A DNA stretch of 64,000 bases from Streptomyces bicolor (GTDB lineage Bacteria; Actinomycetota; Actinomycetes; Streptomycetales; Streptomycetaceae). The notes under the pieces are model-generated. The model did no database searches. It was not told the origin of the DNA and saw only the letters and a list, made by a program, of their open reading frames with translations. Positions 9,346 to 17,787 of this stretch are shown here, in pieces. Position numbers and translations under genes: made by a program. Position 1 is the first letter of the stretch. Each line of letters starts with the position of its first letter. The stretch is from NCBI RefSeq assembly GCF_000719285.1, contig NZ_JOFS01000027.1:49573-113572 (forward strand), read 5' to 3'.

Positions 9346-9441
9346 CCGCCGTACGACCGACCGCACCGCCCCGTGTGGCTCGGTTCCCGCGCCTTCGGCC
9401 TCGCACCATCGGCCCTTTCCGCCGCCAGAGGAGGAGTTCGC

Positions 9442-9702
9442 ATGCAGCAGGACAAGCACCCCGACTACCAGCCGGTGGTCTTCCGCGACCGCGCCGCCGG
9501 CTACGCCTTCCTGACCCGATCCACCGCGTCCAGTGACCAGACCATCGAATGGGACGACGGCGAGACCTACCCGGTCGTGGACGTCGAGATCTCCTCGGAG
9601 AGCCACCCGTTCTACACCGGCAAGGCGAGGACCGTTGACTCGGAGGGGCGCGTCGCGGCCTTCGAGCGGCGCTACGGCGGCGGAACGAGCCAGGGCGGCT
9701 GA
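9442..9702 (+). CDS. rpmE2: 50S ribosomal protein L31 type B (zinc-free paralogue)
   Basis: The 86-aa protein matches type B L31: [11 protein letters not shown] at the start, then [20 protein letters not shown] near the C-terminus. It has no cysteine at all, so it is the C-minus form that replaces the zinc-binding L31 when zinc is scarce. Such paralogues are usually repressed by Zur, but the 96 bp upstream contain no recognisable AT-rich Zur box. The ATG has GAGGAG a few nt upstream. The last residues and the stop lie inside an 18-bp tandem duplication (9686-9721). Confidence 0.92.
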   Translation: MQQDKHPDYQPVVFRDRAAGYAFLTRSTASSDQTIEWDDGETYPVVDVEISSESHPFYTGKARTVDSEGRVAAFERRYGGGTSQGG

Positions 9703-9721
9703 GCGAGCCAGGGCGGCTGAG
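9686..9721. repeat. 18-bp perfect tandem duplication across a stop codon
   Basis: CGAGCCAGGGCGGCTGAG occurs twice head to tail at 9686-9703 and 9704-9721. The first copy contains the TGA stop of the L31 gene, so the second is untranslated. Confidence 0.8.
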
Positions 9722-9782
9722 CGCCGGAGTACTTCCCTTACACAGGTCCGGAGTACCCCCGTTGCGCAGATGCCGAGCGGTT

Positions 9783-9806
9783 GCCCTCGGTCGGGACGCC
9801 GAGGGC
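9783..9806. terminator. Hairpin between convergent genes
   Basis: GCCCTCGG and CCGAGGGC form an 8-bp stem around an 8-nt loop, between the convergent L31 and YdjM-like genes. It is a likely bidirectional terminator. Confidence 0.5.
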
Positions 9807-9815
9807 CCCTCCCCC

Positions 9816-10610
9816 TCAGATGACGTTCAGCGCCGCCGCGCAGCCCACCCCGCCGAGCACCATGAACGCCGGCATCAGCACCTTGAGCTCGACCCAGCTG
9901 CCCGCCCGGAACCGCATGGCCTTCGGCGGGCCCACCGGGTACCACCGCTTGCGGCCGACCGGGATCGGCCAAAGGATCGGGCAGCCGGAGACCGTCAGGG
10001 CGTCCCCGATGTCGTGCACCAGCGCGCCCAGCACGATCGGCAGCCCCAGCCACAGGTACTCCTGGCCGGGCGCCGTGAACAACCAGTCCGAGCCGTTGCC
10101 CGGCTTGTCCAGGACCCCGGCGAGGATCCACGAGCTGGTCGCGGCCAGCAGCCAGACCAGGACATCGGCGCTGGAGCCGCGGGTCGCGCGCCACAGCAGG
10201 CCCTCGATGGCCAGCACCATGTGCGCGAACAGGATCGCCAGCACCGCCCAGCGCCCGCCGGTGATCGCCAGGACCGAGGCGCCCCCGCCGATCAGGACCG
10301 CCCACAGCCAGGTGTGCGTGAGCGTGCGATGCCCACCGGAGCGACGCGAGTCGCCCTGCTTCTTGGTCGCCTTGTAGACGGCGTACGACAGCTTGTCGAC
10401 GATCTCGCACAGCCAGCGCGACAGCGGCCCGAAGGCCCGCGAGATGGTGGCGGCCTTGTGATCGAGGTCCGGGGCGAGGGCCGCACCGGCGCAGATCAGC
10501 GCGCCGGCCAGCAGGACGGGCCAGGGCATCCCGTGTCCCGCCGCGGCGGCGGCCGCTCCGACGCCGAGCCAGGCCGCGGCCCCCGACAGTGAGTGTGCTG
10601 GTCCCATCAT
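9816..10610 (-). CDS. YdjM-like (DUF457) metal-dependent membrane hydrolase
   Basis: The 264-aa product is a polytopic membrane protein with several hydrophobic segments. It shows conserved polar motifs of the YdjM/DUF457 family: MGPAHSLSG at the N-terminus, APDLDHKAATISR, GHRTLTHTWLW and HDIGDALTVSGCPILWP. The His/Asp residues resemble a metal-binding hydrolase site facing the membrane. In E. coli YdjM is LexA-controlled; no SOS-box-like sequence was noticed here. The family reaction is unproven. The start may be either ATG at 10608-10610 or an in-frame ATG at 10628, where GAGGA abuts the start too closely. Confidence 0.78.
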   Translation of the reverse strand: MMGPAHSLSGAAAWLGVGAAAAAAGHGMPWPVLLAGALICAGAALAPDLDHKAATISRAFGPLSRWLCEIVDKLSYAVYKATKKQGDSRRSGGHRTLTHTWLWAVLIGGGASVLAITGGRWAVLAILFAHMVLAIEGLLWRATRGSSADVLVWLLAATSSWILAGVLDKPGNGSDWLFTAPGQEYLWLGLPIVLGALVHDIGDALTVSGCPILWPIPVGRKRWYPVGPPKAMRFRAGSWVELKVLMPAFMVLGGVGCAAALNVI

Positions 10611-10755
10611 CGCCGTTGCCCGCCCCATTCCTCGTGTGCCGCTGTCCAGTTGACCGGGATCGCTGACTTGTCGTCGGCGACACAGAGTAGCGTTCGCGAT
10701 CTTCGACCCCGCAGCCGATTCCCCTATGGAGCAGGAGGGCAGGCAAGATGGGTGG

Positions 10756-13269
10756 GTGACCCTCATCGATCAGCTGCCGCCGACCGCCGACCCCGACGCC
10801 CTCTACGAAGCCTTCGAGTCGTGGGCCGAGGAGCGCGGCCTGACTCTCTACCCCCACCAGGAGGAGGCGCTGATCGAGGTGGTCTCCGGCGCGAACGTGA
10901 TCGTGTCGACGCCCACCGGCTCCGGCAAGAGCATGATCGCCGCGGGCGCCCACTTCGCCGCGCTGGCCCGGGACGAGGTCACCTTCTACACCGCTCCGAT
11001 CAAGGCACTCGTCTCGGAGAAGTTCTTCGAGCTCTGCAAGATCTTCGGCACCGAGAACGTCGGCATGCTGACCGGCGACGCGTCCGTGAACGCCGATGCC
11101 CCTGTCATCTGCTGCACCGCCGAGGTGCTCGCGTCGATCGCGTTGCGCGACGGCAAGCAGGCGGACGTCGGCCAGGTCGTCATGGACGAGTTCCACTTCT
11201 ACGCGGAGGGGGACCGCGGCTGGGCCTGGCAGATCCCGATCCTTGAGCTTCCCCAGGCGCAGTTCATCCTGATGTCGGCCACGCTCGGCGACGTCTCGAT
11301 GTTCGAGAAGGACCTCACCAGGCGCACCGGCCGCCCGACGGCGGTGGTCCGCTCGGCGACCCGCCCCGTGCCGCTCTCCTACGAGTACAAGCTCACTCCG
11401 CTCACCGAGACGCTGACGGAGCTCCTCGAGACCAAGCAGGCGCCGGTCTACATCGTGCACTTCACGCAGGCACAGGCCGTGGAGCGGGCGCAGGCGCTGA
11501 TGAGCATCAACATGTGCTCGCGCGAGGAGAAGGACCAGATCGCCGAGCTGATCGGCAACTTCCGCTTCACCACCAAGTTCGGCCGCAACCTCTCCCGTTA
11601 CGTGCGGCACGGCATCGGCGTCCATCACGCCGGCATGCTGCCCAAGTACCGGCGTCTGGTGGAGAAGCTCGCGCAGGCGGGGCTGCTGAAGGTCATCTGC
11701 GGCACGGACACGCTCGGGGTGGGCGTCAACGTCCCCATCCGCACAGTGCTGTTCACGGCGCTGACCAAGTACGACGGCAACCGTGTCCGCACCCTGCGCA
11801 ACCGGGAGTTCCACCAGATCGCCGGCCGGGCCGGGCGGGCGGGCTTCGACACGGCGGGATTCGTCGTCGCTCAGGGGCCCGAGCATGTCATCGAGAACGA
11901 GAAGGCGCTCGCCAAGGCCGGCGACGACCCGAAGAAGCGCCGCAAGGTCGTCCGCAAGAAGGCGCCGGAGGGCTTCGTCGGCTGGACGGAGAACACCTTC
12001 GAGAAGCTCATCGCCTCCGAACCGGAGCCCCTGACCTCCCGCTTCCGGGTCACCCACACCATGCTGCTCTCGGTGATCGCCCGTCCCGGCAACGCCTTCG
12101 AGGCGATGCGCCACCTCCTGGAGGACAACCACGAGCCGCGCAAGCAGCAGCTGCGGCACATCCGGCGCGCGATCGCCATCTACCGCTCGCTGCTGGACGG
12201 CGGCATCGTCGAGAAGCTCGACGAACCGGACCCCACCGGCCGCATCGTCCGTCTCACGGTCGATCTCCAGCAGGACTTCGCGCTGAACCAGCCGCTGTCC
12301 ACCTTCGCCCTGGCCGCGTTCGAGCTGCTGGACCCGGACTCGCCGTCCTACGCCCTGGACATGGTGTCCGTCGTCGAGTCCACCCTGGACGACCCGCGGC
12401 AGATCCTCGTCGCCCAGCAGAACAAGGCCAAGGGCGAGGCCGTCGCCGCGATGAAGGCGGACGGCGTCGAGTACGAGGAGCGCATGGAGCGCCTCCAGGA
12501 CATCACCTACCCGAAGCCGCTGGAGGAGCTCCTCTTCCACGCGTACAACACGTACCGCAAGAGCCACCCCTGGGTCGGCGACCACCCGCTGTCGCCGAAG
12601 TCCGTCATCCGGGACATGTACGAACGGGCGATGTCCTTCACGGAGTTGGTGTCCTTCTACGAGCTGGCCCGCACCGAGGGCATCGTGCTGCGCTACCTCG
12701 CCAGTGCTTACAAGGCGCTCGACCACAACATCCCCGACGACCTCAAGTCCGAGGATCTCCAGGATCTGATCGAGTGGCTCGGCGAGATGGTGCGCCAGGT
12801 CGACTCCAGCCTGCTCGACGAGTGGGAGCAGCTCGCCAACCCGGAGGAGATGACCGCCGAGGAGGCCCAGGAGAAGGCCGACGAGGTCAAGCCGGTCACC
12901 ACCAACGCGCGTGCCTTCCGCGTCCTCGTCCGCAACGCCATGTTCCGCCGCGTCGAGCTCGCCGCGCTCGACCAGGTCGAGGAACTGGGCGAGATGGACG
13001 CCGAGTCCGGCTGGGACGCCGACGCCTGGGGCGAGGCCATGGACAAGTACTGGGACGAGTACGACGACCTCGGCACCGGACCGAACGCCCGTGGCCCCAA
13101 GCTCCTGGTGATCGAGGAGGAACCGGCGAACCGCCTGTGGCGGGTCCGCCAGATCTTCGACGACCCGAACGGCGACCATGACTGGGGCATCAGCGCGGAG
13201 GTCGACCTCGCCGCCTCCGACGCGGAGGGGCGCGCCGTGGTCCGCGTCACCGACGTAGGCCAGCTGTGA
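10756..13269 (+). CDS. Ski2-like DEAD/DEAH-box helicase (DUF3516)
   Basis: The roughly 837-aa protein is a superfamily 2 helicase. Motif I is STPTGSGKS near residue 50, the motif II box is MDEFHFY, motif III is MSATLGD, and motif VI is HQIAGRAGRAGF. The VHHAGMLPKYRRLVE and TDTLGVGVNVPIRTV blocks are typical of Ski2/Mtr4-like RNA helicases. The region after about residue 420 matches the DUF3516 C-terminal extension of actinobacterial members and is rich in charged helices. A role in RNA turnover or ribosome-associated RNA processing is likely but unproven. I chose the GTG at 10756 since the protein then begins at VTLIDQLPP; the ATG at 10726 lacks a ribosome site. Confidence 0.88.
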   Translation: MTLIDQLPPTADPDALYEAFESWAEERGLTLYPHQEEALIEVVSGANVIVSTPTGSGKSMIAAGAHFAALARDEVTFYTAPIKALVSEKFFELCKIFGTENVGMLTGDASVNADAPVICCTAEVLASIALRDGKQADVGQVVMDEFHFYAEGDRGWAWQIPILELPQAQFILMSATLGDVSMFEKDLTRRTGRPTAVVRSATRPVPLSYEYKLTPLTETLTELLETKQAPVYIVHFTQAQAVERAQALMSINMCSREEKDQIAELIGNFRFTTKFGRNLSRYVRHGIGVHHAGMLPKYRRLVEKLAQAGLLKVICGTDTLGVGVNVPIRTVLFTALTKYDGNRVRTLRNREFHQIAGRAGRAGFDTAGFVVAQGPEHVIENEKALAKAGDDPKKRRKVVRKKAPEGFVGWTENTFEKLIASEPEPLTSRFRVTHTMLLSVIARPGNAFEAMRHLLEDNHEPRKQQLRHIRRAIAIYRSLLDGGIVEKLDEPDPTGRIVRLTVDLQQDFALNQPLSTFALAAFELLDPDSPSYALDMVSVVESTLDDPRQILVAQQNKAKGEAVAAMKADGVEYEERMERLQDITYPKPLEELLFHAYNTYRKSHPWVGDHPLSPKSVIRDMYERAMSFTELVSFYELARTEGIVLRYLASAYKALDHNIPDDLKSEDLQDLIEWLGEMVRQVDSSLLDEWEQLANPEEMTAEEAQEKADEVKPVTTNARAFRVLVRNAMFRRVELAALDQVEELGEMDAESGWDADAWGEAMDKYWDEYDDLGTGPNARGPKLLVIEEEPANRLWRVRQIFDDPNGDHDWGISAEVDLAASDAEGRAVVRVTDVGQL

Positions 13270-13288
13270 GCACAGGAGAATCCCACCC

Positions 13289-14158
13289 ATGACGACGAAC
13301 CCGGCCGACAGGCTCGTCGACCTGCTCGACCTGGAGCAGATCGAGGTCAACATCTTCCGGGGCCGCAGCCCGCAGGAGTCCCTGCAACGGGTCTTCGGCG
13401 GCCAGGTGGCCGGCCAGGCGCTGGTCGCCGCCGCGCGCACCACGGACGGCGACCGCCCCGTGCACTCGTTGCACGCGTACTTCCTTCGTCCGGGCAGGCC
13501 GGGCGTGCCGATCGTGTACCAGGTCGAACGGGTGCGGGACGGCAGGTCGTTCACGACCCGCCGGGTCACCGCCGTGCAGCAGGGCCGCACGATCTTCAAT
13601 CTCACCGCCTCCTTTCACAAGCCTGAGCAAGGGAGCTTCGAGCACCAGCTGCCGCCGGCCCGCAAGGTCCCGGAACCGGAGTCGCTGCCGACGGTCACCG
13701 ACGAGATCCGGGAGCATCTGGGCGCGCTGCCCGAGCAGTTGGAGCGGATGGCACGCCGTCAGCCGTTCGACATCCGTTATGTGGACCGGCTGCGCTGGAG
13801 TGCCGAGGACGTCAAGGACGCCGAGCCGCGCAGCGCGGTGTGGATGCGCGCGGTCGGTCCGCTGGGCGACGACCCGGTCGTGCACACCTGCGCGCTGACC
13901 TACGCCAGTGACATGACCCTCCTGGACGCGGTCCGGATCCCGGTCGAGCCGCTGTGGGGCCCGAGGAGCTTCGACATCGCGTCGCTGGACCACGCCATGT
14001 GGTTCCACCGGCCGTTCCGCGCGGACGAGTGGTTCCTGTACGACCAGGAGTCGCCGATCGCCACCGGTGGCCGGGGCCTCGCCCGTGGGCGGATCTACGA
14101 CCTGGAGGGACGCCTGCTGGTGTCCGTCGTCCAGGAGGGTCTGTTCAGGGCGCTGTAG
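13289..14158 (+). CDS. tesB: Acyl-CoA thioesterase II
   Basis: The 289-aa protein has the double hot-dog architecture of TesB, which hydrolyses medium- and long-chain acyl-CoA to free acid and CoA. Visible landmarks are VFGGQVAGQALVAA, SLHAYFLRPG, the DGRSFTTRRV strand and the C-terminal SLDHAMWFHRPFRADEW and GLARGRIYD motifs. It follows the helicase by 19 bp with AGGAGA upstream of the ATG and is likely cotranscribed. Its 3' end overlaps the convergent DUF6397-type gene by 14 nt. Confidence 0.92.
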   Translation: MTTNPADRLVDLLDLEQIEVNIFRGRSPQESLQRVFGGQVAGQALVAAARTTDGDRPVHSLHAYFLRPGRPGVPIVYQVERVRDGRSFTTRRVTAVQQGRTIFNLTASFHKPEQGSFEHQLPPARKVPEPESLPTVTDEIREHLGALPEQLERMARRQPFDIRYVDRLRWSAEDVKDAEPRSAVWMRAVGPLGDDPVVHTCALTYASDMTLLDAVRIPVEPLWGPRSFDIASLDHAMWFHRPFRADEWFLYDQESPIATGGRGLARGRIYDLEGRLLVSVVQEGLFRAL

Positions 14159-15056
14159 CCCGGGGCGTTCTGCGCCGCAGCCAGCTCAGCAGGCCGCGTG
14201 GCGGCTCCGGCTCCGCGGGCCGGGGCGACCCTGCGGGCTCCGGATGCGCCGGCACCGGGGCCCGGCTCGGTGTGGGACGCGGCGCGGGTCGCATCTCACG
14301 CGCTTCCTTCAGGAGTGCCATCAGGTCGGCCCGCAGCAGGCTGATCTCGTCCGGGTCGTCCGCCGTCATCAGCCTCTGGGCGATGTGTGCGGCGGGCGAA
14401 CCCGGTGCCCCGGATGCCGGCGGCCCTGGACGGAAGCGGTTCAGATGGGAGCGCTCATAGGGGTAGGGGACGATTTCCGCGATCTGGACGGGGTCGAGGA
14501 AGGCGGCCAGTGCGCCCGCCCTCTCCCATGGGTCGTCGGCCTGCCGTAGCAGGAAGCCCCGATGGCGTCCCCGCCAGTTGCGGGGACGCAGGTCCACTCC
14601 CGCGTCCAGCATTCCGCGCAGGCCCTCGGGCGTACGGCGGGCCTTGAGCAGTGAGGCGTTCTTCTCGTCGGCGGCGAACTGCTTCAACTCATCGGCCAGA
14701 TACAGCCAGACCACGGCTCGATAGCGGTTCAGGTACCACTTCGCCGGCACGACCAGGCCCAGACGTGCGAGACGCGTGAACCTGCCCACGGACACGTCCA
14801 TGAGAGCCGCGCCCTCGGTCGTCCCCACGGCCTTCACGCGCTCCAGCAATGAGTCGGGGAATCCGGCCGCCGAGCGCACCCTGTCGATCTCGGAGCGCGG
14901 GACTCGCCGGCCCCCGCCTCCTTCGTCCGGCACGGTCCGGATGAGGCCGAGGTGGACGGCGAGGTCGAGATCGCCTCGCTTCAGTGCCAGTTCCCGGGCC
15001 GCGCGGCTCGGCGTGCAGGACGGGTGGGACGGCTTCGTGATGGTGTCGCCGGACAT
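14145..15056 (-). CDS. Conserved Streptomyces protein, probably DUF6397
   Basis: The 303-aa protein has no signal peptide. Its N-terminal half is helical and contains two stretches reminiscent of winged-helix or excisionase-like modules: AARELALKRGDLDLAVHLGL with RRVPRSEIDRV, then MDVSVGRFTRLARLGLVVP. The C-terminal third is Pro/Arg-rich and probably disordered. It resembles DUF6397 proteins of Streptomyces, whose function is unknown; DNA binding is my inference from the N-terminal modules. The start at 15056 has GGGGGAGA a few nt upstream. It is tail-to-tail overlapped by the thioesterase gene. Confidence 0.65.
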   Translation of the reverse strand: MSGDTITKPSHPSCTPSRAARELALKRGDLDLAVHLGLIRTVPDEGGGGRRVPRSEIDRVRSAAGFPDSLLERVKAVGTTEGAALMDVSVGRFTRLARLGLVVPAKWYLNRYRAVVWLYLADELKQFAADEKNASLLKARRTPEGLRGMLDAGVDLRPRNWRGRHRGFLLRQADDPWERAGALAAFLDPVQIAEIVPYPYERSHLNRFRPGPPASGAPGSPAAHIAQRLMTADDPDEISLLRADLMALLKEAREMRPAPRPTPSRAPVPAHPEPAGSPRPAEPEPPRGLLSWLRRRTPRATAP

Positions 15057-15183
15057 GGTCGGTCTCCCCCGTGGAGTCAGTGGCTCACGCTCTGTGCGCT
15101 CGCCGTGACAAGAACCGTAGCCAACCGGCAAGATCTCGTGGCGAGCCTGTGGATAACTCCGCGGGGGGCGACGAATCAGCAGG

Positions 15184-15597
15184 TCAGAGGTCTGCGCTCG
15201 GTGCCCGTTCGGGTTGTCGGGCGTCCACGTCGAGGTGCTCGCCGACCCGGTTGACGAGCAGCGTCATCTCGTAGGCGATCTGGCCGATGTCGGCTTCCGC
15301 GCCGCTGAGCACGCACAGACAGGCGCCGGTACCCGCCGCGGTGACGAACAGCACGGCGTCGTCGAACTCGACCATCGTCTGGCGCACTCTGCCCGCGCCG
15401 AAGTGCCGTCCCGAGCCCTTGGCCAGGCTGTGCAGTCCCGACGAGACGGCGGCGAGGTGCTCGGCGTCCTCGCGTCGCAGTCCTGTGCTCGCACCGGTCA
15501 CCAGGCCGTCGTTGGACAGCACCAACGCGTGTCGCACATGATCGACGCGCTCCGTCAGGTCGTCCAGGAGCCAGCCAAGTCCCTGGTTCTGCGCCAT
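15184..15597 (-). CDS. Roadblock/LC7 domain protein (CvnB paralogue)
   Basis: The 137-aa protein is a roadblock/LC7 fold, a regulatory scaffold for small GTPases. It contains GWLLDDLTERVDHVRHALVL, LSNDGLVTGAS and RREDAEHLAAV. It is plainly homologous to the conservon roadblock at 17350-17787, sharing most of RREDAEHLAAV.SG.HSLAKG.GRHFGAG and RQTMVE. It lies outside the four-gene conservon, separated from its GTPase gene by the plus-strand PPOX gene. It may be a second, alternative GAP-like partner for the same GTPase (inference). Confidence 0.88.
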   Translation of the reverse strand: MAQNQGLGWLLDDLTERVDHVRHALVLSNDGLVTGASTGLRREDAEHLAAVSSGLHSLAKGSGRHFGAGRVRQTMVEFDDAVLFVTAAGTGACLCVLSGAEADIGQIAYEMTLLVNRVGEHLDVDARQPERAPSADL

Positions 15598-15695
15598 GAT
15601 CCGGTCTCCCCGTGTAGATGTCTCCCCCTGCACCGGAGGAATCTCCTTCGCCACCCTTGCCGACAATCCGGCCCACGGGCAAGGAGGATGGGGGC

Positions 15696-16124
15696 ATGGC
15701 GCAGAAGATGTCCGATGAGGAATGGCGCGCGTTCGTCTCGCACGGCACGCGCACCGGCAAGCTGTCGACCGTACGAGCCGACGGGAGCCCGCATGTGGCG
15801 CCGATCTGGTTCGTGCTGGATGGGGACGAGGTGGTGTTCAACACCGGCAAGTCGACCGTGAAGGGGCGCAATCTGGCCCGTGACGGCCGTGTGGCGCTGT
15901 GCGTGGACGACGATCGGCCGCCGTTCGACTTCGTGGTGCTGCAAGGCCGTGCCCGGATCTCGGAGGATCTCGACGAGGTGCGGCGCTGGGCCGGCCGTAT
16001 CGGGGCGCGCTACATGGGTGAGGAGCGCGCGGAGGAGTTCGGGGCCCGCAACGGCGTCCCGGGTGAACTCGTCGTCCGCGTCAAGATCGAGAAGGTGCTG
16101 GCGGAGAAGGGCGTCGCGGAGTGA
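15696..16124 (+). CDS. PPOX-class flavin/F420-dependent oxidoreductase
   Basis: The 142-aa protein is a split beta-barrel of the pyridoxamine 5'-phosphate oxidase-like superfamily. The motifs GKLSTVRADGSPHVAPIWFV, FNTGKSTVKGRNL and VALCVDDDRPPFDFVVLQG match the F420- or FMN-binding actinobacterial group. Substrate is unknown. The ATG at 15696 has AAGGAGG about 8 nt upstream. It is a lone plus-strand gene inserted among the minus-strand conservon-related genes. Confidence 0.85.
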   Translation: MAQKMSDEEWRAFVSHGTRTGKLSTVRADGSPHVAPIWFVLDGDEVVFNTGKSTVKGRNLARDGRVALCVDDDRPPFDFVVLQGRARISEDLDEVRRWAGRIGARYMGEERAEEFGARNGVPGELVVRVKIEKVLAEKGVAE

Positions 16125-16163
16125 GCGTGGCCCGGACCCCGGTCGACGGCGGCTGAGAACCAG

Positions 16164-16778
16164 TCAGCCCACCGAGTCGAGCAGCCGGGCGGTGTGCATC
16201 CGCCCGGCGTACTCGACGAGCCGGATCAGCACCTCCTTTCCCGAGTCGCGGTCCCTGGCGTCGCAGAGGACCACGGGCGTTCCCCCGTCCAGGTCGAGCG
16301 CGCGCGAGACATCGTGGGCGCCGTACGTGCGGGCGCCCGCGAAGCAGTTGACGGCCACGACGAACGGGATGTGCCGGTGCTCGAAGTAGTCCACCGCGGG
16401 GAAGCAGTCCTCCAGGCGCCGGGTGTCCGCGAGGACCACCGCGCCCAGCGCTCCCTGCGACAGCTCGTCCCAAAGGAACCAGAAGCGGTCCTGACCGGGA
16501 GTGCCGAATAGGTAGAGGGACAGGCCGGACCGGATGGTGATGCGCCCGAAGTCCATGGCGACAGTCGTGGTGACCTTCTGGTCCACACCGTCGGTGTCGT
16601 CCACCAGCTGCCCGGCTTCGCTGAGCAGTTCCTCGGTGCGCAGCGGCCGGATCTCGCTGACCGCGCCCACCAGAGTGGTCTTGCCCACGCCGAATCCACC
16701 GGCGACAAGAATCTTCAACGCCAGGGCGGCCGTCCCGCCGTCAGAGGCGTCTGATGCGTCGGAGTGCTCGGAGACCAT
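16164..16778 (-). CDS. cvnD: Conservon GTPase (CvnD type)
   Basis: The 204-aa protein is a Ras-like small GTP-binding protein of the conservon class. Motif G1 is GGFGVGKTT (28-36) and G3 is FGTPGQDRFWFLW, with Gly-Gln-Asp instead of the eukaryotic Gly-Gln. A conserved AVNCF occupies the G4 region and lacks the usual NKxD, as is known for CvnD proteins. It should act downstream of the sensor kinase CvnA with CvnB and CvnC in a membrane-associated signalling complex. A 135-bp gap separates it from cvnC, larger than elsewhere in the operon. No P450 gene follows, unlike the described cvn9 locus of S. coelicolor. Confidence 0.92.
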   Translation of the reverse strand: MVSEHSDASDASDGGTAALALKILVAGGFGVGKTTLVGAVSEIRPLRTEELLSEAGQLVDDTDGVDQKVTTTVAMDFGRITIRSGLSLYLFGTPGQDRFWFLWDELSQGALGAVVLADTRRLEDCFPAVDYFEHRHIPFVVAVNCFAGARTYGAHDVSRALDLDGGTPVVLCDARDRDSGKEVLIRLVEYAGRMHTARLLDSVG

Positions 16779-16913
16779 CGATCACTTCTCTCTGGAGTGC
16801 CGGCATCGGTCGACGTCACGGTGCGAAGTCAGCATCATGACAACTGCCCCTGGCTTTCGTGGGGTTGGACCGCTTTTTGCCCGAGGCGACCGTATCTTTC
16901 CTTGAAGTGTCAT

Positions 16914-17327
16914 CTACAACGCCCGCAATCCTTCGATGACCTCGCGCAGAATGCGCTCGTCCGGAAGCTGCGCGGGCGGTACCGGACGGCTGACGGTGAC
17001 ACAGCCCAGCTCCAGGAGGTCGCCGAGAAGCACCCTGACGACGCCCACGGGCAGGTCGGCGCCCGCGGCGAGTTCCGCGACCGACTGCGTCTCCGAACGG
17101 CACAGCTCGATGAGGGAACGGTGTTCCGGCCCGAGCGCGGTGTCGTCGCCGGTTCCGGGCGCGGCTGCGTCGAGCGTGACCAGGGCGATCAGGTCGAAAC
17201 GGACGCCGGTGGGGCCGGGTTGGGTGCGTCCGCCCGTCATGGCGTACGGGCGGACGAGGGGCCCGGCCTCGCTGTCGTACCACTGACTGCCCCGCTCGCG
17301 CGGAGCGCCCGTCGTGTCCTCCGTCAT
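16914..17327 (-). CDS. cvnC: Conservon DUF742 protein (CvnC type)
   Basis: The 137-aa protein belongs to DUF742, the third conservon component. It has VRPYAMTGGRT near residue 25, LIALVTLD, and a winged-helix-like C-terminal half with SVAELAAGADLPVGVVRVLL and DLLELGCVTV. The likely role is assembly of the kinase-GTPase complex. It begins 22 nt after the cvnB stop, with GGAAGGA before the ATG. Confidence 0.92.
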   Translation of the reverse strand: MTEDTTGAPRERGSQWYDSEAGPLVRPYAMTGGRTQPGPTGVRFDLIALVTLDAAAPGTGDDTALGPEHRSLIELCRSETQSVAELAAGADLPVGVVRVLLGDLLELGCVTVSRPVPPAQLPDERILREVIEGLRAL

Positions 17328-17349
17328 GTGCGCGGACCGTCCTTCCGGC

Positions 17350-17787
17350 TCATCCCGCGGCGGGTGGCCGCGCTCCGGCGCGCGGGGGCGTGTACAGGTG
17401 CTCGCCGACGCGTTTGACCAGCCGTGCCATCTCGTACGCCACCAGCCCGATGTCGGCGGTCACAGCGGTGAGGACGGCGAGACAGGACCCGTCGCCGGCG
17501 GCCGCCACGAACAGGAAGGCGTCGTCCATCTCCACCATGGTCTGGCGCACACCACCGGCGCCGAAGTGGCGGCCCGCGCCCTTGGCCAGGCTGTGGAAGC
17601 CGGAGGCGACCGCGGCCAGGTGCTCGGCGTCCTCGCGGCGCAGGTCGGTGGACGCGCCCACGGCGAGCCCGTCGTTGGACAGCACCACGGCGTGCCGCAC
17701 CTCGCCCACCCGCAGCACCAGGTCGTCCAGCAGCCAGTCGAGTTCGCCGGACCGGTGGTCGGCCCTCATGCTCGGATCCTGGATCAT
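17350..17787 (-). CDS. cvnB: Conservon roadblock/LC7 protein (CvnB type)
   Basis: The 145-aa protein carries the roadblock fold: DWLLDDLVLRVGEVRHAVVL, LSNDGLAVGAS and VRQTMVEMDDAFLFV. It should bind CvnD and modulate its GTP cycle. The ATG at 17787 overlaps the cvnA stop by 4 nt, and GAAGGAGA precedes it. An alternative in-frame ATG at 17769 is less well placed. Its paralogue lies at 15184. Confidence 0.93.
   Translation of the reverse strand: MIQDPSMRADHRSGELDWLLDDLVLRVGEVRHAVVLSNDGLAVGASTDLRREDAEHLAAVASGFHSLAKGAGRHFGAGGVRQTMVEMDDAFLFVAAAGDGSCLAVLTAVTADIGLVAYEMARLVKRVGEHLYTPPRAGARPPAAG

Noticed and set aside
5344..13605. A minus-strand frame open for more than 2700 codons
   Set aside because: It runs antisense to the ABC exporter, DUF5709, L31 and helicase genes. 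Its composition is Arg/Gly/Val-rich and no family matches; it reflects GC-rich codon bias of the real genes.
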